A stretch of 64,000 nt of DNA from Zeus faber (lineage: Eukaryota; Chordata; Actinopteri; Zeiformes; Zeidae): positions 33,578,117 through 33,642,116 of the forward strand of contig OY482852.1 in the NCBI GenBank assembly GCA_960531495.1, written 5' to 3'. Shown here in pieces: positions 13,681 through 25,945 of the stretch. Under the pieces are notes generated by a model. It was given only the letters and a program-made list of their open reading frames with translations, was not told where the DNA came from and ran no database searches. A program made the translations under genes and the position numbers. Positions within the stretch are counted from its first letter, which is position 1. Each line of letters begins with the position of its first letter.

Positions 13681-15441
13681 AATCTTTCTTTCTTTAAATC
13701 TTGCTCTCAATCTTTCTTTCAAACTTTCATTATTTATTTCAATATTTCAATCGTTCAATCTTTCTTTCATTCTTTCTTTCAATCTTTCTTTCAATCTTTC
13801 AATCTTTCTTTTAATATTTCTTTCAATCTTTCTTTCTTTAAATCTTTCTTTCAATCTTTCTTTCAAACTTTCAATCTTTATTTCAATCTTTCAATCTTTC
13901 AATCTTTCTTTCATTCTTTCTTTCAATATTTCAATTTTTCAATCTTTCTTTCATTCTTTCTTTTAATCTTTCAATCTTTCTTTCATTGTTTCTTTCAATC
14001 TTTCTGTCTTTCAATATTTCATTCAATCTTTCTTTCATTCCTTCTTTCAATATTTCTTTCAAATTTTCTTTCAATCTTTCTTTTTTCAATATTTCTTTCA
14101 ATCTTTCTTTCATTCTTTCTTTCAGTCTTTCAAAATTTGTTTCAAACTTTCAATCTTTCTTTCAATCTTTCAGTCGTTCAATCTTTCTTTCAATCTTTCT
14201 TTGAATCTTTCAATCTTCAATCTTTCAATCTATCTTTCAGTCTTTCTTTCAATCATTCAATCTGTCAATCCTTCTTTCAATCTTTCTTTTTTTCAATCTT
14301 TCTTTCAATCTTTCTTTCATTCTTTCCTTCAGTCTTTCAATCTTTCTTTCAATCTTTCTTTCAATCTTTCTTTCAATCTTTCTTTCATTCTTTCTTTCAA
14401 TCTTTCTTTCAATCTTTCAATCTTTCTTTCAATATTTCTTTCAATCTTTCTTACTTTCAATCTTTCTTTCTTAAAATCTTTCTTTCAATCTTTCTTTCAA
14501 ACTTTCATTCTTTATTTCAATCTTTCAATCTTTCAATCTTTCTTTCATTCTTTCTTTCAATCTTTCTTTCAATCTTTCAATCTTTCTTTCAATATTTCTT
14601 TCAATCTTTCTTTCTTTAAATCTTTCTTTCAATCTTTCTTTCAAACTTTCAATCTTTATTTCAATCTTTCAATCTTTCAATCTTTCTTTCAATCTTTCTT
14701 TCAATCTTTCAATCTTTCTTTCATTCTTTCTTTCAATATTTCAATCTTTCAACCTTTCTTTCATTCTTTCTTTCAATCTTTGAATCTTTGAATCTTTCTT
14801 TAATTTTTTCTTTCAATCTTTCTTACTTTCAATTTTTTTATCTTTCAATATTTCTTCCAATCTTTCAATCTTTCTTTTGTTATTCTTTCAATCTTTCTTT
14901 CTTTCAATCTTTCTATCCATCTATCTATCAATCTTTTTTTCATTCTTTCTTTCAATCTTTCTTTTTTCAATCTTTCTTGCAAACTTTCTTTCAATTGTTT
15001 AATCTTTCAATCTTTCTTTCATTCTTTCTTTCAGTCTTTCAATCTTTTTTTCATTCTTTCTTTCAATATTTCAATCTTTCAATCTTTCTGTCATTCTTTC
15101 TGTCAATCTTTCAATCTTTCTTTCATTCTTTCTTTCAATCTTTCTTACTTTCAATTTTTCTATCTTTCAATATTTCTTCCAATCGTTCAATCTTTCTTTT
15201 ATTATTTCTTTCAATCTTTCTTTCTTTCAATCTTTCTTTCCATCTTTCTTTCAATCTTTCTTTCATTCTTTCTTTCAATCTTTCTTTTTTCAATATTTCT
15301 TTCAATCTGTCAATTTTTCTTTCATTCTTTCATTCTTTCTTTCAATTTTTCTTTCATTCTTTCTTTCAATCTTTCTTTAAATATTTCAATCTTTCAATCT
15401 TTCTTTCAATCTTTCTTTCAATCTTTCAGTCTTTCTTTCAT
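13574..15441 (+). repeat. Duplicated segment, copy 2 of a 1.87-kb block
   Basis: This is the partner of 1-1,867. It retains the T that copy 1 lost near 273. Sequence continues into unrelated word order at about 15,441. Confidence 0.9.
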
Positions 15442-16489
15442 TCTTTCTTTCAATATTTCCATCTTTCAATCTTTCTTTCATTCTTTCTTTCAATCTTTCA
15501 ATCTTTCTTTCATTCTTTCTTTCAATCTTTCAATCTTTCAATTTTTCTATCTTTCAATATTTCTTCCAATCGTTCAATCTTTCTTTCATTATTTCTTTCA
15601 ATCTTTCTTTTGTTATATCTTTCAATCTTTCTTTCTTTCAATCTTTCTTTCCATCTTTCTTTCAATCTTTCTTTCATTCTTTCTTTCAATCTTTCTTTCA
15701 TTATTTCTTTCAGTCTTTCAATCTTTCTTTCAAACTTTCAATCTTTCTTTCAATCTTTCAGTCGTTCAATCTTTCTTTCAATCTTTCTTTCAATCTTTCA
15801 ATCTTCAATCTTTCAATCTATCTTTCAGTCTTTCAATCTTTCTTTCAAACTTTCAATATTTCTTTCAATCTTTCAGTCGTTCAATCTTTCTTTCAATCTT
15901 TCTTTCAATCTTTCAATCATTCAATCTTTCAATCATTCAATCTTTCAATCTTTCTTTCTTTCAAACTTTCTTTCAATCTTTATATCATTCTTTCCTTCAG
16001 TCTTTCAATCTTTCTTTCAATCTTTCTTTCATTCTTTCTTTCAATCTTTCTTTCAATCTTTCAATCTTTCTTTCAATATGTCTTTCAATCTTTCTTACTT
16101 TCAATCTTTCTTTTTTTAAATCTTTCTTTCAATCTTTCTTTCAAACTTTCATTCTTTATTTCAATCTTTCAATCTTTCAATCTTTCTTTCATTCTTTATT
16201 TCAATCTTTCAATCTTTCAATCTTTCTTTCATTCTTTCTTTCAATCTTTCTTTCAATCTTTCAATCTTTCTTTCAATATTTCTTTCAATCTTTCTTTCTT
16301 TAAATCTTTCTTTCAATCTTTCTTTCAAACTTTCAATCTTTATTTCAATCTTTCTTTCAATATTTCAATCTTTCTTTCATTCTTTCTTTCAATCTTTCAA
16401 TCTTTCTTTAATTCTTTCTTTCAATCTTTCTTACTTTCAATTTTTCTATCTTTCAATATTTCTTCCAATCTTTCAATCTTTCTTTTGTT
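15442..16489. repeat. TTTC/AATC array without a clear partner
   Basis: This is a tetranucleotide array in the same register. It holds two TTTCAATCATTC runs near 15,916-15,940 and a lone TATATCATTC mark near 15,982. No gene or unique insert is visible. Confidence 0.75.
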
Positions 16490-18013
16490 ATTCTTTCAAT
16501 CTTTCTTTCTTTCAATCTTTCTTTCCATCTTTCTTTCCATCTTTCTTTCATTCTTTCCTTCAGTCTTTCAATCTTTCTTTCAATCTTTCTTTCAATCTTT
16601 CTTTTTTTCAATCTTTTTTTCAATCTTTCTTTCATTCTTTCTTTCAATCTTTCAATCTTTCTTTCAATCTATCTTTCTTTTTTCAATCTTTCTTTCATTC
16701 TTTCTATAAATCTTTCTTTCTTTCAATCTTTCTTTCAGTCTTTCAATCTTTCTTTAAATCTATCTTTCATTCTTTCTTTCAATCTTTCAATCTTTCTTTC
16801 ATTCTTTCTTTCAATCTTTCTTACTTTCAATTTTTCTATCTTTCAATATTTCTTCCAATCGTTCAATCTTTCTTTCATTATTTCTTTCAATCTTTCTTTC
16901 TTTCAATCTTTCTTTCCATCTTTCTTTCAATCTTTCTTTCATTCTTTCTTTCAATGTTTCTTTTTTCAATATTTCTTTCAATCAGTCAATTTTTCTTTCA
17001 TTCTTTCTTTCAATCGTTCTTTCATTCTTTCTTTCAATCTTTCAATCTTTCAATCTTTCAATCTTTCTTTCAATCTTTCAATCTTTCTTTCAATATTTCT
17101 TTCAATCTTTCTTTCTTTCAATCTTTCTTTCCATCTTTCTTTCTTTCAATCTTTCTTTCCATCTTTCTTTCAATCTTTCTTTCATTCTTTCTTTCAATGT
17201 TTCTTTTTTCAATATTTCTTTCAATCAGTCAATTTTTCTTTCATTCTTTCTTTCAATCGTTCTTTCATTCTTTCTTTCAATCTTTCAATCTTTCTTTAAA
17301 TATTTCAATCATTCAATCTTTCTTTCAATCTTTCTTTCAATCGTTCAATCTTTCTTTCATTCTTTCTTTAAATATTTCAATCTTTCAATCTTTCTTTCAT
17401 TCTTTCTTTCAATCTTTCTTACTTTCAATTTTTCTCTTTCAATATTTCTTCCAATCGTTCAATCTTTCTTTCATTATTTCTTTCAATCTTTCTTTTATCT
17501 CTTTCAATCTTTCTTTCTTTCAATCTTTCTTTCCATCTTTCTTTCAATCGTTCTTTCTTTCTTTTAGTCTTTCTTTCAATCTTTCAATTTTTCAATCTTT
17601 CTTTCATTCTTTCTTTTAATCTTTCAATCTTTCTTTCATTGTTTCTTTCAATCTTTCTTTCATTCTTTCTTTCATTCTTTCTTTCAATCTTTCTTTCAAT
17701 CGTTCTTTCTTTCTTTTAGTCTTTCTTTCAATCTTTCAATTTTTCAATCTTTCTTTCATTCTTTCTTTCATTCTTTCTTTCAATCTTTCTTTCAATCGTT
17801 CTTTCTTTCTTTTAGTCTTTCTTTCAATCTTTCAATTTTTCAATCTTTCTTTCATTCTTTCTTTTAATCTTTCAATCTTTCTTTCATTCTTTCCTTCAGT
17901 CTTTCATTCTTTCTTTCAATCTTTCTTTTTTCAATCTGTCTTGCAATCGTTCTTTCAATTGTTTAATCTTTCAATCTTTCTTTCATTCTTTCTTTCAGTC
18001 TTTCAATCTTTCT
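16490..18013 (+). repeat. 1.5-kb duplication, copy 1
   Basis: This matches 18,249-19,784 at offset 1,759, which becomes 1,771 after a 12-bp gain in copy 2 near 18,820 (an added TTTCATTCTTTC-like triplet of words). Shared marks include TTTCTATAAATC at 16,701 and 18,461, and AATCAGTCAATT at 16,980 and 18,739. Confidence 0.85.
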
Positions 18014-18248
18014 TTCATTCTTTCTTTCAATCTTTCTTACTTTCAATTTTTCTATCTTTCAAAATTTCTTCCAATCGTTCAATCTTTCTTTCATTATTTC
18101 TTTCAATCTTTCTTTCTTTCAATCTTTCTTTCCATCTTTCTTTCAATCTTTCTTTCATTCTTTCTTTCAATCTTTCAATCTTTCAATCTTTCAATCTTTC
18201 AATCTTTCTTTCATTCTTTCTTTCAATCTTTCAATCTTTCTTTCAGTA
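18014..18248. repeat. Spacer array between 1.5-kb copies
   Basis: This is a 235-bp tetranucleotide array, including five successive TTTCAATC words near 18,170-18,205. A related run occurs near 22,885-22,920. Confidence 0.7.
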
Positions 18249-19784
18249 TTTCTTTCAATCTTTCTTTCTTTCAATCTTTCTTTCCATCTTTCTTTCCATC
18301 TTTCTTTCATTCTTTCCTTCAGTCTTTCAATCTTTCTTTCAATCTTTCTTTCAATCTTTCTTTTTTTCAATCTTTTTTTCAATCTTTCTTTCATTCTTTC
18401 TTTCAATCTTTCAATCTTTCTTTCAATCTATCTTTCTTTTTTCAATCTTTCTTTCATTCTTTCTATAAATCTTTCTTTCTTTCAATCTTTCTTTCAGTCT
18501 TTCAATCTTTCTTTAAATCTATCTTTCATTCTTTCTTTCAATCTTTCAATCTTTCTTTCATTCTTTCTTTCAATCTTTCTTACTTTCAATTTTTCTATCT
18601 TTCAATATTTCTTCCAATCGTTCAATCTTTCTTTCATTATTTCTTTCAATCTTTCTTTCTTTCAATCTTTCTTTCCATCTTTCTTTCAATCTTTCTTTCA
18701 TTCTTTCTTTCAATGTTTCTTTTTTCAATATTTCTTTCAATCAGTCAATTTTTCTTTCATTCTTTCTTTCAATCGTTCTTTCATTCTTTCTTTCAATCTT
18801 TCAATCTTTCAATCTTTCAATCTTTCTTTCATTCTTTCTTTCAATCTTTCAATCTTTCTTTCAATATTTCTTTCAATCTTTCTTTCTTTCAATCTTTCTT
18901 TCCATCTTTCTTTCTTTCAATCTTTCTTTCCATCTTTCTTTCAATCTTTCTTTCATTCTTTCTTTCAATGTTTCTTTTTTCAATATTTCTTTCAATCAGT
19001 CAATTTTTCTTTCATTCTTTCTTTCAATCGTTCTTTCATTCTTTCTTTCAATCTTTCAATCTTTCTTTAAATATTTCAATCATTCAATCTTTCTTTCAAT
19101 CTTTCTTTCAATCGTTCAATCTTTCTTTCATTCTTTCTTTAAATATTTCAATCTTTCAATCTTTCTTTCATTCTTTCTTTCAATCTTTCTTACTTTCAAT
19201 TTTTCTCTTTCAATATTTCTTCCAATCGTTCAATCTTTCTTTCATTATTTCTTTCAATCTTTCTTTTATCTCTTTCAATCTTTCTTTCTTTCAATCTTTC
19301 TTTCCATCTTTCTTTCAATCGTTCTTTCTTTCTTTTAGTCTTTCTTTCAATCTTTCAATTTTTCAATCTTTCTTTCATTCTTTCTTTTAATCTTTCAATC
19401 TTTCTTTCATTGTTTCTTTCAATCTTTCTTTCATTCTTTCTTTCATTCTTTCTTTCAATCTTTCTTTCAATCGTTCTTTCTTTCTTTTAGTCTTTCTTTC
19501 AATCTTTCAATTTTTCAATCTTTCTTTCATTCTTTCTTTCATTCTTTCTTTCAATCTTTCTTTCAATCGTTCTTTCTTTCTTTTAGTCTTTCTTTCAATC
19601 TTTCAATTTTTCAATCTTTCTTTCATTCTTTCTTTTAATCTTTCAATCTTTCTTTCATTCTTTCCTTCAGTCTTTCATTCTTTCTTTCAATCTTTCTTTT
19701 TTCAATCTGTCTTGCAATCGTTCTTTCAATTGTTTAATCTTTCAATCTTTCTTTCATTCTTTCTTTCAGTCTTTCAATCTTTTT
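18249..19784 (+). repeat. 1.5-kb duplication, copy 2
   Basis: This is the partner of 16,490-18,013 with a 12-bp gain. Its first 500 bp are also related to about 22,960-23,500, so this module was copied at least three times. Confidence 0.85.
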
Positions 19785-20257
19785 TTCAATCTTTCTTTCA
19801 TTCTTTCTTTCAATCTTTCTGTCCGTCATTCTTTATTTCAGTCTTTCTTTCATTCTTTATTTCAATCTTTGTTTCATTCTTTCTTTCAATCTTTCATTCA
19901 ATCTTTCTTTCAATCTTTCTTTCATTCTTTCTTTCAATCTTTCTTTCAATCTTTCAAACTTTCTTTCAATATTTCTTTCAATCTTTCTTTCTTTAAATCT
20001 TTCTTTCAATCTTTCTTTCAAACTTTCAATCTTTATTTCAATCTTTCTTTCAATATTTCAATCTTTATTTCATTCTTTCTTTCAATCTTTCAATCTTTCT
20101 TTAATTCTTTCTTTCAATCTTTCAATCTTTCTTTTGTTATTCTTTCAATCTTTCTTTCTTTCAATCTTTCTATCCATCTATCTTTCAATCTTTCTTTCAT
20201 TCTTTCTTTCAATCTTTCTTTTTTCAAACTTTCTTGCAAACTTTCTTTCAATTGTTT

Positions 20258-20888
20258 AATCTTTCAATCTTTCTTTCATTCTTTCTTTCAGTCTTTCAAT
20301 CTTTTTTTCATTCTTTCTTTCAATATTTCAATCTTTCAATCTTTCTTTCATTCTTTCTTTCAATCTTTCAATCTTTCTTTCATTCTTTCTTTCAATCTTT
20401 CTTACTTTCAATTTTTCTATCTTTCAAAATTTCTTCCAATCGTTCAATCTTTCTTTCATTATTTCTTTCAATCTTTCTTTCTTTCAATCTTTCTTTCCAT
20501 CTTTCTTTCAATCTTTCTTTCATTCTTTCTTTCAATCTTTCAATCTTTCAATCTTTCAATCTTTCTTTCATTCTTTCTTTCAATCTTTCAATCTTTCTTT
20601 CAATATTTCTTTCAATCTTTCTTTCTTTCAATCTTTCTTTCCATCTTTCTTTCTTTCAATCTTTCTTTCCATCTTTCTTTCAATCTTTCTTTCATTCTTT
20701 CTTTCAATGTTTCTTTTTTCAATATTTCTTTCAATCAGTCAATTTTTCTTTCATTCTTTCTTTCAATCGTTCTTTCATTCTTTCTTTCAATCTTTCAATC
20801 TTTCTTTAAATATTTCAATCATTCAATCTTTCTTTCAATCTTTCTTTCAATCGTTCAATCTTTCTTTCATTCTTTCTTTAAATATTTC
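20258..20888 (+). repeat. 631-bp tandem duplication, copy 1
   Basis: This is followed directly by a copy at an offset of 631. Shared marks are TTTCAAAATTTC near 20,424 and 21,055, and AATCAGTCAATT near 20,732 and 21,363. Confidence 0.88.
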
Positions 20889-21519
20889 AATCTTTCAATC
20901 TTTCTTTCATTCTTTCTTTCAGTCTTTCAATCTTTTTTTCATTCTTTCTTTCAATATTTCAATCTTTCAATCTTTCTTTCATTCTTTCTTTCAATCTTTC
21001 AATCTTTCTTTCATTCTTTCTTTCAATCTTTCTTACTTTCAATTTTTCTATCTTTCAAAATTTCTTCCAATCGTTCAATCTTTCTTTCATTATTTCTTTC
21101 AATCTTTCTTTCTTTCAATCTTTCTTTCCATCTTTCTTTCAATCTTTCTTTCATTCTTTCTTTCAATCTTTCAATCTTTCAATCTTTCAATCTTTCTTTC
21201 ATTCTTTCTTTCAATCTTTCAATCTTTCTTTCAATATTTCTTTCAATCTTTCTTTCTTTCAATCTTTCTTTCCATCTTTCTTTCTTTCAATCTTTCTTTC
21301 CATCTTTCTTTCAATCTTTCTTTCATTCTTTCTTTCAATGTTTCTTTTTTCAATATTTCTTTCAATCAGTCAATTTTTCTTTCATTCTTTCTTTCAATCG
21401 TTCTTTCATTCTTTCTTTCAATCTTTCAATCTTTCTTTAAATATTTCAATCATTCAATCTTTCTTTCAATCTTTCTTTCAATCGTTCAATCTTTCTTTCA
21501 TTCTTTCTTTAAAAATTTC
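20889..21519 (+). repeat. 631-bp tandem duplication, copy 2
   Basis: This is a head-to-tail copy of 20,258-20,888. It has one visible substitution near its end (TTAAAAATTTC against TTAAATATTTC). Confidence 0.88.
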
Positions 21520-21879
21520 AATCTTTCAATCTTTCTTTCATTCTTTCTTTCAATCTTTCTTACTTTCAATTTTTCTCTTTCAATATTTCTTCCAATCGTT
21601 CAATCTTTCTTTCATTATTTCTTTCAATCTTTCTTTTATCCCTTTCAATCTTTCTTTCTTTCAATCTTTCTTTCCATCTTTCTTTCAATCTTTCTTTCAT
21701 TCTTTCTTTCAATCTTTCTTTTTTCAATCTTTCTTGCAATCTTTCTTTCAATTGTTTAATCTTTCAATCTTTCTTTCATTCATTCTTTCATTCTTTCTTT
21801 CAATCTTTCTTTCAATCGTTCTTTCTTTCTTTTAGTCTTTCTTTCAATCTTTCAATTTTTCAATCTTTCTTTCATTCTT

Positions 21880-22910
21880 TCTTTTAATCTTTCAATCTTT
21901 CTTTCATTGTTTCTTTCAATCTTTCTTTCATTCTTTCTTTCATTCTTTCTTTCAATCTTTCTTTCAATCGTTCTTTCTTTCTTTAAGTCTTTCTTTCAAT
22001 CTTTCAATTTTTCAATCTTTCTTTCATTCTTTCTTTTAATCTTTCAATCTTTCTTTCATTCTTTCCTTCAGTCTTTCATTCTTTCTTTCAATCTTTCTTT
22101 TTTCAATCTTTCTTGCAATCGTTCTTTCAATTGTTTAATCTTTCAATCTTTCTTTCATTCTTTCTTTCAGTCTTTCAATCTTTTTTTCAATCTTTCTTTC
22201 ATTCTTTCTTTCAATCTTTCTGTCCGTCATTCTTTCTTTCAGTCTTTCTTTCATTCTTTATTTCAATCTTTGTTTCATTCTTTCTTTCAATCTTTCATTC
22301 AATCTTTCTTTCAATCTTTCTTTCATTCTTTCTTTCAATCTTTCTTTCAATCTTTCAATCTTTCTTTCAATATTTCTTTCAATCTTTATTTCAATCTTTC
22401 TTTCAATCTTTCAATCTTTCTTTCATTCTTTCTTTCAATCTTTCAATCTTTCTTTAATTCTTTCTTTCAATCTTTCAATCTTTCTTTTGTTATTCTTTCA
22501 ATCTTTCTTTCTTTCAATCTTTCTATCCATCTATCTTTCAATCTTTCTTTCATTCTTTCTTTCAATCTTTCTTTTTTCAAACTTTCTTGCAAACTTTCTT
22601 TCAATTGTTTAATCTTTCAATCTTTCTTTCATTCTTTCTTTCAGTCTTTCAATCTTTTTTTCATTCTTTCTTTCAATATTTCAATCTTTCAATCTTTCTT
22701 TCATTCTTTCTTTCAATCTTTCAATCTTTCTTTCATTCTTTCTTTCAATCTTTCTTACTTTCAATTTTTCTATCTTTCAAAATTTCTTCCAATCGTTCAA
22801 TCTTTCTTTCATTATTTCTTTCAATCTTTCTTTCTTTCAATCTTTCTTTCCATCTTTCTTTCAATCTTTCTTTCATTCTTTCTTTCAATCTTTCAATCTT
22901 TCAATCTTTC
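21880..22910 (+). repeat. Copy of about 19,480-20,560 with a net 48-bp loss
   Basis: The offset is 2,401 in the left part (AATCGTTC mark at 19,568 and 21,969; CTGTCCGTC near 19,820 and 22,221) and 2,353 in the right part. About 48 bp were therefore lost near 22,385. Rare marks make the pairing clear. Confidence 0.78.
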
Positions 22911-23519
22911 AATCTTTCAATCTTTCTTTCATTCTTTCTTTCAATCTTTCAATCTTTTTTTCAGTATTTCTTTCAATCTTTCTTTCTTTCAATCTTTCTT
23001 TCCATCTTTCTTTCCATCTTTCTTTCATTCTTTCCTTCAGTCTTTCAATCTTTCTTTCAATCTTTCTTTTTTTCAATCTTTTTTTCAATCTTTCTTTCAT
23101 TCTTTCTTTCAATCTTTCAATCTTTCTTTCAATCTATCTTTCTTTTTTCAATCTTTCTTTCATTCTTTCTATAAATCTTTCTTTCTTTCAATCTTTCTTT
23201 CAGTCTTTCAATCTTTCTTTAAATCTATCTTTCATTCTTTCTTTCAATCTTTCAATCTTTCTTTCATTCTTTCTTTCAATCTTTCTTACTTTCAATTTTT
23301 CTATCTTTCAATATTTCTTCCAATCGTTCAATCTTTCTTTCATTATTTCTTTCAATCTTTCTTTCTTTCAATCTTTCTTTCCATCTTTCTTTCAATCTTT
23401 CTTTCATTCTTTCTTTCAATGTTTCTTTTTTCAATATTTCTTTCAATCAGTCAATTTTTCTTTCATTCTTTCTTTCAATCGTTCTTTCATTCTTTCTTTC
23501 AATCTTTCATTCAATCTTT

Positions 23520-24937
23520 CTTTCAATCTTTCTTTCAATCTTTCTTTCAATCTTTCTTTCAATCGTTCTTTCATTCTTTATTTTAATCTTTCAATCTTTC
23601 TTTAATTGTTTCTTTCAATCTTTCTGTCTTTCAATATTTCTTTCTATCTTTCAATCTTTCTTTTTTTTTCAATCTTTCTTTCAATCTTTCTTTCATTCTA
23701 TCTTTAAATCTTTCTGTTTTTTCAATCTTTCTTGCAATCTTTCTTTCAGTCTTTCAATCTGTCTTTCAAACTTTCAATCTTTCTTTCAATCTTTCAATCT
23801 TTCAATCTTTCTTTCAATTTTTCTTTCAATCTTTCAGTCTTTCTTTCATTCTTTCTTTCAATCTTTCAATCTTTCAATCTTTCGATCTTTCAATCTTTCT
23901 TTCATTCTTTCTTTCAATCTTTCAATCTTTCTTTCAATATTTCTTTCAATCTTTCTTTCTGTCAATCTTTCTTTCCATCTTTCTTTCCATCTTTCTGTCA
24001 TTCTTTCCTTCAGTCTTTCAATCTTTCTTTCAATCTTTCTTTCAATTTTTCTTTCAATCTTTCTTTCATTCTTTCCTTCAATCTTTCAATCTTTCTTTCA
24101 ATCTTTCTTTCAATCTTTCATTCATTCCTTCTTTCAATCTTTCAATCTTTCTTTCAATATTTCTTTCAATCTTTTTTACTTTCAATCTTTCTTTCTTTAA
24201 ATCTTTCTTTCAATCTTTCTTTCAAACTTTCATTCTTTATTTCAATATTTCAATCGTTCAATCTTTCTTTCATTCTTTCTTTCAATCTTTCTTTCAATCT
24301 TTCAATCTTTCTTTCAATGTTTCTTTCAATCTTTCTTTCTTTAAATCTTTCTTTCAATCTTTCTTTCAAACTTTCAATCTTTATTTCAATCTTTCAATCT
24401 TTCAATCTTTCTTTCATTCTTTCTTTCAATATTTCAATCTTTCAATCTTTCTTTCATTCTTTCTTTCAATCTTTCAATCTTTCTTTAATTCTTTCTTTCA
24501 ATCTTTCTTTCTTTCAATTTTTCTATCTTTCAATATTTCTTCCAATCTTTCAATCTTTCTTTTGTTATTCTTTCAATCTTTCTTTCTTTCAATCTTTCTT
24601 TCCATCTATCTTTCAATCTTTCTTTCATTCTTTCTTTCAATCTTTCTTTTTTCAATCTTTCTTGCAAACTTTCTTTCAATTGTTTAATCTTTCAATCTTT
24701 CTTTCATTCTTTCTTACAGTCTTTCAATCTTTTTTTCAATCTTACTTTCAATCTTTCAATCTTTCTTTCTATCTATCTTTCAATCTTTCTTTCATTCTTT
24801 ATTTCAATCTTTGTTTCATTCTTTCTTTCAATCTTTCTGTCTTTCAATATTTCTTTCAATCTTTCAATCTTTCTTTCTTTTTTCAATCTTTCTTTCAATC
24901 TTTCTTTTATTCTTTCTTTAAATCTTTCTTTTTTTTG
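23520..24937 (+). repeat. Distal end of the TTTC/AATC array
   Basis: The left part is the dispersed partner of 13,040-13,680. The region around 24,480-24,720 resembles 14,800-15,040. The array ends in a T-run at 24,929-24,936, directly before the complex satellite. Confidence 0.78.
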
Positions 24938-24945
24938 TAACATGT
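24930..24945. other. Abrupt boundary between the two repeat classes
   Basis: The T-run of the pyrimidine array ends at 24,936, and TAACATGTATTTG begins at 24,938. That sequence is position 9 of a monomer A, so only the first 8 bp of the monomer are missing. All later monomers keep the phase predicted from this point. There is no transition zone, target-site duplication or mobile-element end visible here. Confidence 0.9.
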
Positions 24946-25137
24946 ATTTGTCGAGTTATGATCATTTTCATCATTATGTGTACATGTGGGAAAAAACGCA
25001 TTTTCAGCCGATTTAAACGTCGAAAAGGGGAATTGGTTAAACGCTTCAGTCATTACTCTGTGTGACAGTGTCAGACAGTTTAAATACAATGGTGAACTAG
25101 TATATGCTGCTAAAGCGTTGTTTGTCAAACAGTTTTA

Positions 25138-25333
25138 GGCCCATACAACATGTATTTGTCGAGGTATGAGCATTTTCAGAACTTGTGACGGTTTGCTGTC
25201 TAGCTGAATTAGAGAAACACCGAACCATTGTCTCTTCAGAGGTGAATGATTCAGAATGCTGCAGTACAGCATTGAAATTTAATTAATATGATGAACTATT
25301 ATGTGCTTCCTAAGTTTTTCTCTCAGATTTCTA
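25138..25333 (+). repeat. Reference B monomer (196 bp)
   Basis: This typical B unit has a common head to TTTTCA, then a B-specific middle with GACGGTTTGCTGTC, CTAGCTGAATTAG, ACACCGAACCATTG and GCTGCAGTACAGC, and an AT-rich stretch TTTAATTAATATGATG. Two tail variants exist in the array: CCTAAGTTTTTCTCTC (as here) and CTTAAGTGTTTCTCAC (25,506-25,521). Confidence 0.93.
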
Positions 25334-25737
25334 TGCCCATCTAACATGTATTTCTAGAGTTATGATCATTTTCAGAACTTGTGACGGTTTGCTGTCTAGC
25401 TAAATTAGAGAAACACCAAACCATTGTCTCTTCAGAGGTGAATGATTCAGAATGCTGCAGTACAGCATAGAAATTTAATTAATATGATGAACTATTAAGT
25501 GCTTCTTAAGTGTTTCTCACAGATTTCTATGCCCATCTAACATGTATTTGTGGAGTTAGGATCATTTTCATCATAGTGTGCACATGGGGGAAAAAACGCA
25601 TTTTCAGCCGATTTAAACGTCGAAAAGGGGAATTGGTTAAACGCTTCAGTCATTACTCTGTGTGACAGTGTCAGACAGTTTAAATACAATGGTGAACTAG
25701 TATATACTGCTAAAGTGTTGTTTGTCAAACAGTTTTA

Positions 25738-25945
25738 GGCCCATCTAACATGTATTTGTCGAGTTATGATCATTTTCATCATTGTGTGCACATGTGGGAA
25801 AAAACGCATTTTCAGCCGATTTAAACGTCGAAAAGGGGAATTGGTTAAACGCTTCAGTCATTACTCTGTGTGACAGTGTCAGACAGTTTAAATACAATGG
25901 TGAACTAGTATATACTGCTAAAGTGTTGTTTGTCAACCAGTTTTA
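25738..25945 (+). repeat. Reference A monomer (208 bp)
   Basis: This typical A unit has the common head, then TGTGCACATGTGGG, GGGAAAAAACGC, TTTAAACGTCG, AAAAGGGGAATTGG, and the dyad TGACAGTGTCA at 25,871-25,881, followed by the common-type tail. Frequent variants among copies are GGTTAAAC/GCTTAAAC, TATATACTGC/TATATGCTGC/TATATGATGC and AAAGTG/AAAGCG. Confidence 0.93.
25871..25881. other. Conserved dyad TGACAGTGTCA in monomer A
   Basis: This 11-bp element with TGACA/TGTCA arms is present in nearly every A monomer, and as TGACACTGTCA in the reverse arm. Variants keep the outer TGAC and GTCA (TGACAGAGTCA in A2, TGACACCGTCA in some A'). Whether a protein binds it is unknown. Confidence 0.6.

Larger units (their letters stand above)
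1..24937. repeat. Pyrimidine-rich TTTC/AATC tetranucleotide array
   Basis: Almost the whole stretch can be read as 4-bp words, chiefly TTTC and AATC, with minor words ATTC, AGTC, AATA and TTAC, in irregular order. Guanine is rare on the + strand and bases 1-129 contain none, so the - strand is GA-rich. The 4-bp register holds for long distances and is broken only by small indels, for example AATC-TTC-AATC near 640. Stop codons are scarce in all three + frames because they need the uncommon TAA, TAG or TGA contexts. This gives long artefactual frames rich in Phe, Ser, Leu, Asn and Gln. The left end is open at the window edge. I see no unique sequence, gene or mobile element inside. Confidence 0.97.

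Noticed and set aside
357-23112. Minus-strand frames rich in Lys, Glu, Arg and Leu
   Set aside because: These are reverse-strand readings of the same tetranucleotide array. They look like charged coiled coils only because of the repeat period.
1-24937. Long triplex (H-DNA) forming mirror tract
   Set aside because: The strand is pyrimidine-rich but is interrupted by AA or A in nearly every AATC or ATTC word, so uninterrupted homopyrimidine runs are short. Only local triplex potential can be argued.
412-24940. Long + strand open frames of up to about 560 codons rich in Phe, Ser, Leu, Asn and Gln
   Set aside because: They are translations of TTTC/AATC words in a G-poor sequence where stop codons are rare. 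All three frames give similar products, copies shift frame at indels, and there is no domain, start context or codon bias to support a gene.
25138-25333. Pol III B-box-like GGTTCGGTG in B monomers (reverse strand here, + strand in the reverse arm)
   Set aside because: Only the GGTTCG part matches the GGTTCGANTCC consensus. There is no convincing A box at a suitable distance and no tRNA-like fold that I can see, so a SINE or tRNA origin is not supported.
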